Assembly: GCA_016929355.1 (NCBI GenBank)
Contig: JAFGJA010000029.1
Coordinates: 1-13,743, forward strand
From: Anaerolineae bacterium
GTDB lineage: Bacteria; Chloroflexota; Anaerolineae; Aggregatilineales; Aggregatilineaceae
Direction of reading: 5' to 3'
DNA length: 13,743 nt
Within the stretch, counting starts at the first letter, position 1; each line of letters starts with the position of its first letter. Made by a program: the position numbers and the translations under genes. The notes beneath the pieces were generated by a model that saw only the letters and a list, made by a program, of their open reading frames with translations, was not told where the DNA came from and did no database searches. Positions 1 to 7,735 of this stretch are shown here, in pieces.

Positions 1-1806
1 ATCATCAAAGAATTATTTGTCGCATTTGATCGCGCCAGCATACCGGCTATCGGCTTGAAAGACGTTCAACTCGCCCAGGACGTGTATCCCGATAGTGGTT
101 TTCGCCCGATGGGTGACATCGACATTCTGATTCACAAACAGGATTACCAGAAAGCAGCCTATTGCATGGCGCAGTTGGGCTATGAGCCGTTGCCCTGCTC
201 GCATCCGACTTTCATCCTCAAATATGGCTGGAGTCATCTATTTCACCGGGCCAGTGACAATAGTTGGGTGGATTTGCAGTGGAATATCTGCCAAATCGAA
301 TGGGATGTTTCTCAGGAAGGCAATTTTGACTTTGAGATTAACCGGGTGTGGCGCAATGCAGTGCCCATGATCATTGATGAGCAGCAAGTCATGGTCCCCA
401 ATCCCGAAGACATGTTTTTCCATCTTTGCGTCCACCTCGAAGGTCATGGTTACGGTGAACTGATTCTGTTCTGTGATATTGTCGAACTTTTGCGCCATGA
501 TGATCACCCACTGGATTGGGCCTACATCGTTGATCTAGCGCGGAAACACAAGGTCGAGGGAACGATTTATTATGTGCTGTACCTGGTAAACCGCCTGTTC
601 CGCGTGCCCGTACCAGCATCCGTCTTGAATGATCTCAACCCCGGTTATTTCAAAGCCAATCTCTTTGGCGCGCTGTTTGGCAACCTGACCCGCTTGCACA
701 TGCTGCTCGATGACATCCACCGGGCCACCGTCCCACCGAACAACGTGATGCGCGACTTTGAAGCGATCACCCGGCAGCAAGCTACCAGCGCCATGCAAAT
801 CTTCCGCGAGATCGATCAATTAGTGTCCGCGTTTCAGGCGCAGAATCAACACCTGATCATTTTGAATGGCACGCCCTCCGAGAAAATTTTTCCCGTGCCC
901 AAACTAAACCCCTTTGCCGAAATTCGCTTGTTCATCTTGGAACAGGATGTGCCCGCCATGCAAGCGGCGTTATCCAACTGCCAATTCCAGACAGCAGGCT
1001 CCCCGGATCAACCGCAGTATAGCAAAGAATGGGCACTTATCACCCGCGATCCGGCGCTGGCCAACCACCCGGCCCGCGTGCGGATGCAGATCGCATTTAG
1101 GCAGCCCAATGCCGATCTGTTCCAACCCCCAATGCACACCAGCGCCTCGACGCGCACTATCGCCCTTGATCTGATCCGATCAGGCGTTGCCCGCAACGGT
1201 CAATCAGCGACGACCATCACGGTTCCGCTTACGATTGTGCCGCTTTCCCCGGAAGATATGGTGTGTTATTTCAGCGCCCAATTGGGCCGCAAACAACAAA
1301 ACCGCTTATTCGAACTCGTCAATGTGTTGGAAGTATTCCGGCAAGCTGCCGACCTCGCGCTTGACTGGTCGCAGGTCATCACCCAGGCTGACCGAGCCGG
1401 GATCAGCGCCGCCGTTCAACAGGGCTTGTTAGCGGCAGGTGAAGTCCTGGCCGCCGATCAACTTACCTCGCCTGCATTAAATACATGGTTGCAAGCCAGC
1501 GCCCCGCCCCGCATCCTGGCATGGGCGCGCTATGGTCCCGACTCATTTGAAACCCGGACGAGCAGCTTCCGAGGCTTATTCTTTTACATGATTACCTTGC
1601 TCTCGATCACGGGCATAGTGGCTAAGTTCCGTTATGTGCTGCGTTCCCTCTTTTGGCCGCAAAACAAGCGCTGGATTCTGCCCGCATTGGTCCTACAAGG
1701 GGTCAAAGGGTGGCTGATGTTTTCAAATAAAAACATCACGAGCGAAGATATTGTTTTCTGGATTGATCCCGAATCACGCTTAGAAACTGAGGTTGAAACG
1801 AATTAG
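1..1806 (+). CDS. Nucleotidyltransferase_5-family protein, tandem-duplicated (5' partial)
   Basis: The reading frame is open from base 1, so the true start lies left of the window; a TTG at 55 is internal to the conserved region and is not a likely start. Counting residues from base 1 (601 visible), residues 18-50 (LKD, YP, RPMGDIDILI) match the uncharacterised nucleotidyltransferase family NTP_transf_5 (PF14907), with the nucleotidyltransferase acidic pair at D39 and D41. Residues about 2-220 and 271-490 form two alignable units: PEDM at 135-138 and 417-420, LDW at 171-173 and 454-456. In the second unit the GDID motif is replaced by AEIR (306-309), so it should be catalytically inactive. 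The last 80 residues contain hydrophobic stretches that may contact the membrane. Family members are common in capsule and exopolysaccharide loci, but their substrate is unknown. The next gene overlaps or follows almost directly. Family assignment is from motif recall; the function is inference. Confidence 0.8.
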   Translation: MIKELFVAFDRASIPAIGLKDVQLAQDVYPDSGFRPMGDIDILIHKQDYQKAAYCMAQLGYEPLPCSHPTFILKYGWSHLFHRASDNSWVDLQWNICQIEWDVSQEGNFDFEINRVWRNAVPMIIDEQQVMVPNPEDMFFHLCVHLEGHGYGELILFCDIVELLRHDDHPLDWAYIVDLARKHKVEGTIYYVLYLVNRLFRVPVPASVLNDLNPGYFKANLFGALFGNLTRLHMLLDDIHRATVPPNNVMRDFEAITRQQATSAMQIFREIDQLVSAFQAQNQHLIILNGTPSEKIFPVPKLNPFAEIRLFILEQDVPAMQAALSNCQFQTAGSPDQPQYSKEWALITRDPALANHPARVRMQIAFRQPNADLFQPPMHTSASTRTIALDLIRSGVARNGQSATTITVPLTIVPLSPEDMVCYFSAQLGRKQQNRLFELVNVLEVFRQAADLALDWSQVITQADRAGISAAVQQGLLAAGEVLAADQLTSPALNTWLQASAPPRILAWARYGPDSFETRTSSFRGLFFYMITLLSITGIVAKFRYVLRSLFWPQNKRWILPALVLQGVKGWLMFSNKNITSEDIVFWIDPESRLETEVETN

Positions 1807-1810
1807 CGTT

Positions 1811-3274
1811 ATGGAGCAGCAATCCCGTCAAATTTTCAAAAATACCCTTGTATTAGGTATTGCTGATCTCGTGACCCGCTTGGGCGGCATGGTATTGTCC
1901 TTTTTCATCGGGCGGCTGCTGGGCGCAGATGGCTTAGGCGTCTATTCAACAGCGGTGGCATATTACGCATTGTTGATTCTCGCAGGCAGTATGGGGGCTG
2001 AAAATTTTCTCATTCGTGAAATTGCTAGAAATCTGACCGAGACAAGCCGCTATGTTGTTAATACCAGCCTGATCAGCGTCACCGCCTCGGTCCTGATTGC
2101 CCTTGCGTTTTTCTTCGTGCTCCCCTATCTGGGATACTCTGACGATCTCACCCTGGGCATGTATCTGATTATTCTGGCGACAGTGCCGGGGATGTTAAGC
2201 GCGCTTCAAAATGCCGTGTTTGTCGCCCATCAACGGGTAGAATTTGTCATGTATACCCGCGTGGTAGCGACGACCATCACCATCGGCCTGGATTATTATT
2301 TGCTGAAAAACGGCTACAGCGTCGCTAATCTATTGGCCGTTTTTGTGGGCGGCGAATACCTGACGATGGTGTTTTTCTACGCCTTCATTAGCCGCCACAT
2401 CACCCGCTTGCATTGGACCTTTGATTTTCCGTTTGTCCGCCAGTTGCTCTCGGAGATCAAAACCTTCGCCGCGCTATCATTGTTGGGTGGGTTGATGGCT
2501 CGCCCCGAAATTATCATCTTGTCCATTGTGCAAAATGAAACCGAAACCGGGTTTTACAGCGCGGCGATCAAACTGGTGTTGTTCTGGCAATTTATCTCCC
2601 AGATTTTTATGACCAACGTCTATCCGGTGCTCAGTCAGGCGTTCCATGTGGGAGATCGCAATTTCCAGATCATCCAGGATAAAGCGATCAAATATCTCTT
2701 AGCCCTCTCCTTGCCCCTGATGGCTGGCTTGATTGCGGCGGCGGAACCGCTCATCCGGCTGATTTATGGTTCAGAATTCGAACCGGCGATCCTGGGACTG
2801 CGCATTTTAGCCATCAGTATTCCGCCGGTGTTTGTAAACGCGGTATTTTGGCGTGTATTGGTCGCCCGCGATCACCAAAATCTTGTCTTTCAAGCGCGCG
2901 TGATCACTTTATTTTTCCGATTCATTGGTGGCTGGCTGCTCATTACCTGGGGAGGAGCCAACGGTGCTGCCGCGATCTTTGTCCTCGGATCGGGTTTTGA
3001 CATGATCTTATTTATCTACTATCTCTGGCGCGAAGATATTCGGATCAACTTAGTCCGCCTGAGTTGGCGTTTTGCGCTGGCTTCATTGGGCATGGGAAGC
3101 ATAGCGTGGTTTTTAGGTCAATACATACAAGTCTGGTGGATCGTGCCGGTAGCGGCGGTCATCTACACCATCTTGATTGTGGTCTTAAAGGCTTTCTCAG
3201 TAGATGACATGGCTTTGTTTCGCAAAGTCCTGCGCCCGGCCTCATCTGGAGCAATCAATGAGCACACAAGCTGA
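1811..3274 (+). CDS. Wzx-type polysaccharide flippase (MATE/MOP superfamily)
   Basis: This 487-residue, very hydrophobic protein has about 12-14 membrane segments along its length. It starts with the flippase-type region IADLVTRLGGMVLSFFIGRLLGADGLGVYSTA split over residues 17-48, and carries IYGSEFEPA at 318-326, a loop typical of polysaccharide_synt/MATE flippases. Proteins of this family move undecaprenyl-linked oligosaccharide repeat units from the inner to the outer face of the cytoplasmic membrane. The start is uncertain: ATG 1811 leaves 4 bases after the previous stop, while an in-frame TTG at 1793 would overlap that gene. A GAGG at 1789-1792 abuts the TTG and is 18 bases from the ATG, so it fits neither well; I prefer the ATG. 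The 3' end overlaps the next glycosyltransferase by 17 bases. Length is normal for the family. No Wzy polymerase is visible in the window, so the exported product could also be a non-polymerised glycan. Confidence 0.88.
   Translation: MEQQSRQIFKNTLVLGIADLVTRLGGMVLSFFIGRLLGADGLGVYSTAVAYYALLILAGSMGAENFLIREIARNLTETSRYVVNTSLISVTASVLIALAFFFVLPYLGYSDDLTLGMYLIILATVPGMLSALQNAVFVAHQRVEFVMYTRVVATTITIGLDYYLLKNGYSVANLLAVFVGGEYLTMVFFYAFISRHITRLHWTFDFPFVRQLLSEIKTFAALSLLGGLMARPEIIILSIVQNETETGFYSAAIKLVLFWQFISQIFMTNVYPVLSQAFHVGDRNFQIIQDKAIKYLLALSLPLMAGLIAAAEPLIRLIYGSEFEPAILGLRILAISIPPVFVNAVFWRVLVARDHQNLVFQARVITLFFRFIGGWLLITWGGANGAAAIFVLGSGFDMILFIYYLWREDIRINLVRLSWRFALASLGMGSIAWFLGQYIQVWWIVPVAAVIYTILIVVLKAFSVDDMALFRKVLRPASSGAINEHTS
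3248..3251 (+). promoter_or_regulatory. Ribosome binding site fixing the GT2 start
   Basis: GGAG lies six bases before ATG 3258, inside the end of the flippase gene. It selects ATG 3258 over an upstream in-frame ATG at 3204, whose extra 18 residues (MTWLCFAKSCARPHLEQS) show no family similarity and are simply the flippase coding sequence read in another frame. Confidence 0.6.
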
Positions 3275-4292
3275 TCAGTTGTCGGTTGTGATCATTACCC
3301 GCAACGAAGAAAAGAATATTGCGCGAACGCTCGAATCCGTGCTGCACGCTGTCGAACACCGCCCGCCCACCGAAATTATAGTTGTTGATTCGGCCTCGCA
3401 GGATCAAACGATTGAGATTGCCAAACAATACCCGGTCAATATTGTACGCTTGCATCCGTCATGGGTGATGACGGCGGCAGCCGGACGTTATATCGGCACA
3501 TACTACACCCAAAGCGATCTCATCCTGTACCTTGATGGCGATATGGAATTCTTCAAGGAATGGTTGGATGATGCCTTGTCGTTCATGGCCGCCCATCCCG
3601 ATGTAGTCGGTGTGAGCGGCATTGTTCAGGATGTTCACCTTGAGGATGGGCAGATTATCGCCAAACAAGCTCCGGTCATCAAACCAGCCAGCGAACCCAT
3701 GCCGGTAAAACACTTCGGCGGGGCGGCCCTTTATCGACGGGTCGCATTGGAGCAGGTTGGGGGATTTAATCCTTATATCGTTTCGGACGAAGAACCCGAA
3801 CTGTGCATTCGCCTGCGCCACGCCGGATACACCCTGATCTTGCTGCCGCGCAAGGTTTGCCATCATTACTGCATCCCACAAAAATCGCTGCTGGGGCATT
3901 TGCGCCGTGCCAAGATGAATTATTTTCTGGGGTTCGGTCAAATCCCCCGCTATCACCTGGGAACCCCACTGTTCCGGCAATATCTGGTTGAGCGCGGATC
4001 GTATCTGGTCTATTTGCTGGCGATGGTGATTACCGTCATCACGTTTTTGCTCACGTTGCTCTCTGGCAACCTGCTATTCTTTGGAACCTGGCTAGTCATC
4101 GTGATCGCCTTTCTGCTGGTCTATCTGATCAAAAAACGCAGTCTGCGGGCGGTAGCTCTTGGTCTTCTTTTTGAAACATTGACTGCGCTTAATGCCGTGC
4201 GTGGTTTTTTGCGCACCCCCATCCCGCCGGAAGACTATCCTACTGATGCTGAAATCATTCAGGTTCGGTATCACCGAGGCAAGCTCGCATGA
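3258..4292 (+). CDS. Membrane-anchored family 2 glycosyltransferase
   Basis: The 344-residue protein opens with the GT-A/GT2 pattern LSVVIITRNEEKNI (8-21), followed by the nucleotide-binding VDSAS (43-47), the metal-binding DGD (93-95, in ILYLDGDMEF), and an acceptor-side region FGGAALYRR...GGFNP with the acidic patch SDEEPEL (176-182) where the catalytic base is expected. Hydrophobic stretches near 248-270 and 273-292, possibly also 297-315, anchor the C-terminus in the membrane. It should transfer a sugar from a nucleotide donor to a lipid-linked acceptor on the cytoplasmic face; donor and acceptor cannot be read from sequence. It is not BcsA-like: too short, with no QxxRW motif seen and no PilZ domain. 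It overlaps the flippase gene by 17 bases and shares ATGA with the next gene, which points to translational coupling. Confidence 0.88.
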   Translation: MSTQADQLSVVIITRNEEKNIARTLESVLHAVEHRPPTEIIVVDSASQDQTIEIAKQYPVNIVRLHPSWVMTAAAGRYIGTYYTQSDLILYLDGDMEFFKEWLDDALSFMAAHPDVVGVSGIVQDVHLEDGQIIAKQAPVIKPASEPMPVKHFGGAALYRRVALEQVGGFNPYIVSDEEPELCIRLRHAGYTLILLPRKVCHHYCIPQKSLLGHLRRAKMNYFLGFGQIPRYHLGTPLFRQYLVERGSYLVYLLAMVITVITFLLTLLSGNLLFFGTWLVIVIAFLLVYLIKKRSLRAVALGLLFETLTALNAVRGFLRTPIPPEDYPTDAEIIQVRYHRGKLA

Positions 4293-5521
4293 AAATCTTG
4301 ATGTGCAACAGCTATTATTATTTGCGCGGGGGTATCGAGCGCTATTTCTTCGATCTGGCGGAAATCCTGACCGCGCACGGGCACGAGGTCATTCCGTTCA
4401 GTATGCACCACGAGCGCAATTTTGCCAGCGAATACGCCCGGTATTTTGTCAGCGAAATCGACTTTCCGCGCTTGATGCGAGACAAAGCGAGCCTGCTGAC
4501 CAAACTCAAAGCAGTTGAACGGGTGATCTATTCACGCGAGGCAAAACAACGCATCGCGCAACTGATCAAAGATACCCAACCGGACATCGCGCATGTGCAT
4601 GAAATTGCCGATGAAATATCCCCCTCGATCCTGCCCGCGATCAAGCGCGCAGGCATTCCGATTGTCCAAACACTGCACGAAGGCAAGCTGCTCTGTCCAA
4701 ATACTGAATTTGTGTGCCGGGGTGAGATATGTGAGCGCTGCAAAAAACGCAAATTCTATAACGTTGTGCGGTATCGCTGCAAAAGAGATTCGTTAGCGGC
4801 CAGTATGCTGGCGTGTCTAGAAGCGTACATTCATCGCGGGCTAAAGATTTACGAAAACTCAGTTGACGTTTTCCTGACACCAAGCCAGTTTTTACAGAAC
4901 AAATTCGTTGAATACGGTTTTGATGCGGATGTCCGGCATCAACCCGCCTTTGTTGATCCTGCCGATTTTAGTCCCAGTTATGAACCCTCGGATTACTTCA
5001 TGTATTTTGGCCGCCTTGTGCGGATCAAGGGCGTGCCAACGCTGCTCGCAGCGATGCAATGGGTCAACAGCACATCCGCCAAACTATTGATCATTGGCGA
5101 GGGCGAATTAGACGCCTCGCTCAAAGCTTACGCCCAACAACACGGCCTCTCGAACGTCTCGTTTTTGGGGTATCTCAATAAACCCGACCTGATTCCCTTG
5201 ATCCAGCGCGCCGCTTTCACCATCCTGCCCTCCGAGTGTTACGAAAATTATCCCTATGCCGTGATCGAATCGTTCGCCTGTGGTACACCGGTCATTGGCG
5301 CGCGGATTGGGGGCATCCCGGAACTGATCAAAGATGGGGAGAACGGTTTACTGTTTGAGAGTGGCAATGCGCGCCAACTGGCCGAAAAGATTCAATATAT
5401 GCTGGATCACCCTGATGTGGCGATAGAAATGGGGCGCAAGGGGCGGCAGCAGGTGGAAACTGTCAATAATCCCCAGACACACTACGAGCGCATCATCGCG
5501 CTTTATGAATCGCTGTTATAG
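4289..5521 (+). CDS. GT4-family glycosyltransferase with cysteine cluster
   Basis: This 410-residue protein has the two-Rossmann GT-B fold. The N-terminal half has MKILMCNSYYYLRGGIERYF (1-20), with the GG acceptor/donor loop at 14-15. The C-terminal half has the donor-site signature FGRLVRIKGVPTLLAA (240-255), IIGEGE (268-273) and the EX7E motif ENYPYAVIE (319-327), followed by CGTPVIGARIGGIPELI. A cluster of five cysteines (136, 143, 148, 151, 164) sits in the N-terminal domain; a CxxC-containing insertion like this occurs in a subset of GT4 enzymes and may bind a metal, though that is inference. It probably adds one sugar, with retention, to a lipid-linked intermediate. The start is the ATG of an ATGA overlap with the preceding gene, with GAGG at 4276-4279 nine bases upstream. 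Sugar specificity is not readable. Confidence 0.9.
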   Translation: MKILMCNSYYYLRGGIERYFFDLAEILTAHGHEVIPFSMHHERNFASEYARYFVSEIDFPRLMRDKASLLTKLKAVERVIYSREAKQRIAQLIKDTQPDIAHVHEIADEISPSILPAIKRAGIPIVQTLHEGKLLCPNTEFVCRGEICERCKKRKFYNVVRYRCKRDSLAASMLACLEAYIHRGLKIYENSVDVFLTPSQFLQNKFVEYGFDADVRHQPAFVDPADFSPSYEPSDYFMYFGRLVRIKGVPTLLAAMQWVNSTSAKLLIIGEGELDASLKAYAQQHGLSNVSFLGYLNKPDLIPLIQRAAFTILPSECYENYPYAVIESFACGTPVIGARIGGIPELIKDGENGLLFESGNARQLAEKIQYMLDHPDVAIEMGRKGRQQVETVNNPQTHYERIIALYESLL

Positions 5522-5552
5522 CGGATTGGTTGCCTATCGTGTTTTTCTCGTT

Positions 5553-5558
5553 GAGGAG
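5553..5558 (+). promoter_or_regulatory. Strong ribosome binding site (GAGGAG)
   Basis: GAGGAG sits six bases before ATG 5565 in the 43-base gap after the GT4 gene. It is among the best Shine-Dalgarno matches in the window and supports the chosen start. No promoter or terminator is evident in this gap, so read-through from upstream is likely. Confidence 0.6.
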
Positions 5559-5564
5559 TGAATA

Positions 5565-6716
5565 ATGAAAATCGCAATTGTGGGGCATAGAGGGATACCG
5601 GCGAACTTCGGCGGGTCCGAAACCGCCGTCGAGGAGATCGGTGAGCGGTTGGTGCAGGCGGGCCATGAGGTGATTGTGTATTGTCGCCGCCACAACTCGA
5701 CCACCGATGCCAAAATGTATAAAGGGATGGAACGGGTGGTCCTGCCCTCGATCAATACGCTGAGTCTGGATATGCCCAGCCACACCTTTTTATCCATCTG
5801 GCATCTGATTTTGCGTAAAAAAGTAGACATTATCCATTTTCATGGCGTGGGCAATGCGCTGTTTTTCCCCATGCTGAAATTATTTTCCCGCAATAAAACC
5901 TTGCTGGTGGTCGATGGCCCCGATTGGGACCGGCCTAAGTGGGGCCGTTTGGCGCGGTTGGCGCTCAAAACGTCGTTCCCCTTAGCGGTGCGGTTTGCGG
6001 ATACGATCATCTCGGATAACCGCCCGGTGCAGCGTCTTTTCCGCGAGGAATTTGGGCGCGAAACCGATTATGTGGTGTATGGGGCCAATACAAAATCCAT
6101 CGATACGACAATTGAACTGGAAAAACACGGCCTGGAACCGGACAACTATATGATCCAGGTCGCGGCAATTGTGCCGGATAAGGGCGTACACTTGCTGGTG
6201 GAAGCCTACGAACAACTGGAAACGGATATGCCGCTCGTGATCGTGGGCGATACGCCTTACACGACAGAATACAAAGCGAAAGTGATGTCCACCAAAGATA
6301 AGCGCATCAAGTTCCTGGGCTATATCTATGGCGAACGTTACCGCGAACTCGTCGCCCATGCTTACGCCTATGTGCATCCTTTGATTGTCGATGGCACATC
6401 CCCCGCGCTGTTGCAAGCGATGGCGTTGGGCAAGTGCATCATTTCGACGGATTTGCCCGAAACAATGGGTGTAATTCAGGATGTGGCGCTTCCGTTCAAG
6501 AGTCAGGATGTGGCGGATTTGCGGGACAAATTACAGTACGCGCTCGATCATCCCGACGATGTAGCCAATTATGGGCGGTTAGCCTTGCAGCGCATCAACG
6601 AACGTTACAACTGGGATGTTGTGACCAGGCAATATGAAGCCCTTTCGTTCAGAACGTTGGGCTTGCCCTATGATGAAGCGATCCTGGATGCAGAGTCGGG
6701 GGAAGTCGCCCCATAA
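5565..6716 (+). CDS. DUF1972/GT4 glycosyltransferase (rhamnosyltransferase-like)
   Basis: The 383-residue protein begins MKIAIVGHRGIPANFGGSET, the hallmark of DUF1972 (PF09314), an N-terminal GT-B domain found in rhamnosyl- and related transferases of capsule and O-antigen loci. HFHGVGNA (91-98) and the DGPDWDRPKW region (118-126) fit that group. The C-terminal GT1/GT4 domain has IVPDKGVHLLVEAY (202-215) and DGTSPALLQAMALGK (276-290). At residue 284 there is Q where the classical EX7E motif has its second glutamate; the first position is D276. This may be a trait of a subfamily rather than a defect. The enzyme should add a sugar from a nucleotide donor to the growing oligosaccharide at the cytoplasmic face. 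It is separated by 43 bases from the previous gene and by 110 bases from the next, the largest gap inside the locus. Confidence 0.88.
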   Translation: MKIAIVGHRGIPANFGGSETAVEEIGERLVQAGHEVIVYCRRHNSTTDAKMYKGMERVVLPSINTLSLDMPSHTFLSIWHLILRKKVDIIHFHGVGNALFFPMLKLFSRNKTLLVVDGPDWDRPKWGRLARLALKTSFPLAVRFADTIISDNRPVQRLFREEFGRETDYVVYGANTKSIDTTIELEKHGLEPDNYMIQVAAIVPDKGVHLLVEAYEQLETDMPLVIVGDTPYTTEYKAKVMSTKDKRIKFLGYIYGERYRELVAHAYAYVHPLIVDGTSPALLQAMALGKCIISTDLPETMGVIQDVALPFKSQDVADLRDKLQYALDHPDDVANYGRLALQRINERYNWDVVTRQYEALSFRTLGLPYDEAILDAESGEVAP

Positions 6717-6725
6717 ATTTGAAGT

Positions 6726-6786
6726 ATACCGCCGGTTGACCCCGCCCCATCGCAGCCGCCCATCACCGCCCAGGGGTTCACGGTAT
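6726..6786 (+). other. Imperfect long-range inverted repeat
   Basis: ATACCG at 6726-6731 is complementary to CGGTAT at 6781-6786, and the inner segments TGA (6737-6739) and CCCC (6740-6743) pair with TCA (6778-6780) and GGGG (6773-6776). This gives 13 pairs with a five-base bulge on the left, a one-base bulge on the right and a 29-base C-rich loop. No T-tract follows, so it is not an intrinsic terminator. The right arm shares TAT (6784-6786) with the next structure, so the two cannot form together. It could be chance in a GC-rich spacer. Confidence 0.35.
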
Positions 6787-6820
6787 CTCAGCTAACAACG
6801 GTTAGCCAACATACGAGATA
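6784..6820 (+). promoter_or_regulatory. Nested inverted repeat before the deacetylase start
   Basis: GCTAAC (6791-6796) and GTTAGC (6801-6806) form a perfect six-pair hairpin with loop AACG. Around it, TATCTC (6784-6789) is the exact complement of GAGATA (6815-6820). The structure ends six bases before ATG 6827 and would bury the only purine-rich stretch available as a ribosome binding site. It may be a translational control hairpin or a protein operator; the role is inference. Confidence 0.4.
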
Positions 6821-6826
6821 GTCGTT

Positions 6827-7735
6827 ATGAACTTGAAACCCATTCCGATACTCATCACCTGGGACGTTGATCCCTCGCCCGAAGTGCCTCTGGCAGCGCG
6901 GCAGCGTTCGTTAGACGTGACGCTTGATATGTGCCGCGATCTGGCGATCCCGACCACCTTTTTTGTCACCGCTAACGCTGAACAAGCCCAACCCCCTGTT
7001 TTAGCCCGGATGCAAGCTGAAGGGCATCAGATCGGGTGTCATGGGCTGACCCATACCGATGAGGAAGAATATGATCGGATGCCGGCGGCGATGCAGCGCG
7101 AGTATATCGAAAAGGCAACGCAAAAATTGCAGCAGGGCAGTGATACACCGATCCGTGTGTTCCGCAGTCCGCGCCTGAAAACGTCACACACCACGCTCTC
7201 GATCCTGGCTGAATACGGCTATGTGGCCGATAGTTCGGTGTGTTCGCAGCGTATGGACCTGATCAGTTCGAATCTGATCAACCGGGACTGGCTGTTCGCG
7301 CCGCGCTGTCCGTACCATCCACACCACGAAAACGCATTCAAAAAGGGTGATTTGCCACTCTGGGAAGTGCCGGTTTCCGCCGTTGCCATCCCGTTCATTT
7401 CAGCCTTTTTGAGCGTGTTTGGCCTGACCTTTATGAAAGGGGTTTTCCGCCTGCTCTATGCAGAAGCCCAACGCACCGGGAAGCCTATCGTTTATCTGGC
7501 CCATCCGATTGAATTCACCGCCAAATGGATGCAGCCGCTTACGCTCAAAACGCTGTCCCCGGCTTATATCCGCACGCACGGTTTGATTATTCGCAAAAAA
7601 TTATACCGGTTGCAAAATGACGCCTGGCTGGAAGCTACCCGCCAGTTATTCGCTTACATGGCCGCGCGTCCGGGGGTGCAATTTATGACGGTAGGCGCAT
7701 ACGCTGAAAGCCAAGTAGAGAGGTCTGTATCATGA
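6827..7735 (+). CDS. NodB-type polysaccharide deacetylase, apparently cytoplasmic
   Basis: The 302-residue protein carries the carbohydrate esterase 4 (NodB homology) motifs: TWDVD (11-15, with D13 and D15 as the candidate catalytic base and metal ligand), HGLTH (72-76, metal-binding histidines), FRSPR (112-116), YVADSSV (132-138) and LAHP with H226 near the end. Such enzymes remove N- or O-acetyl groups from sugar polymers or intermediates. Most family members are secreted; here the N-terminus (MNLKPIPILITWD) goes directly into the first beta strand and shows no signal peptide. Residues 186-211 are hydrophobic and might touch the membrane. The only ribosome-binding-like sequence is a weak GAGATA within a possible hairpin. 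The gene overlaps the next one by ATGA, so the deacetylase and the BcsB-like protein are probably made together. The substrate is unknown; the locus's own N-acetylated glycan is a reasonable guess. Confidence 0.85.
   Translation: MNLKPIPILITWDVDPSPEVPLAARQRSLDVTLDMCRDLAIPTTFFVTANAEQAQPPVLARMQAEGHQIGCHGLTHTDEEEYDRMPAAMQREYIEKATQKLQQGSDTPIRVFRSPRLKTSHTTLSILAEYGYVADSSVCSQRMDLISSNLINRDWLFAPRCPYHPHHENAFKKGDLPLWEVPVSAVAIPFISAFLSVFGLTFMKGVFRLLYAEAQRTGKPIVYLAHPIEFTAKWMQPLTLKTLSPAYIRTHGLIIRKKLYRLQNDAWLEATRQLFAYMAARPGVQFMTVGAYAESQVERSVS

Noticed and set aside
55..57. TTG as start of the first gene
   Set aside because: The codons before it (IIKELFVAFDRASIPAIG) match the equivalent stretch of the second repeat unit, so the gene continues leftward beyond the window.
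3204..3257. N-terminal extension of the GT2 gene from ATG 3204
   Set aside because: It lies inside the flippase coding region, lacks similarity to GT2 proteins, and a good GGAG fixes the start at 3258.
3459..3980. 173-codon open frame on the minus strand
   Set aside because: It is antisense to the well-supported GT2 gene and has no family signature or credible ribosome binding site.
3258..4292. GT2 gene as the missing BcsA partner of the BcsB-like protein
   Set aside because: At 344 residues, with two or three C-terminal membrane segments, no QxxRW motif seen and no PilZ domain, it does not fit a processive synthase.
5982..6416. 144-codon open frame on the minus strand, rich in His, Phe and Ile
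   Set aside because: It is antisense to the DUF1972 glycosyltransferase, and its composition reflects that gene's codons read backwards.
6725..6760. Possible promoter with TTGACC (6736-6741)
   Set aside because: The -35-like hexamer is good, but no AT-rich -10 box lies 16-18 bases downstream; that stretch is C-rich.
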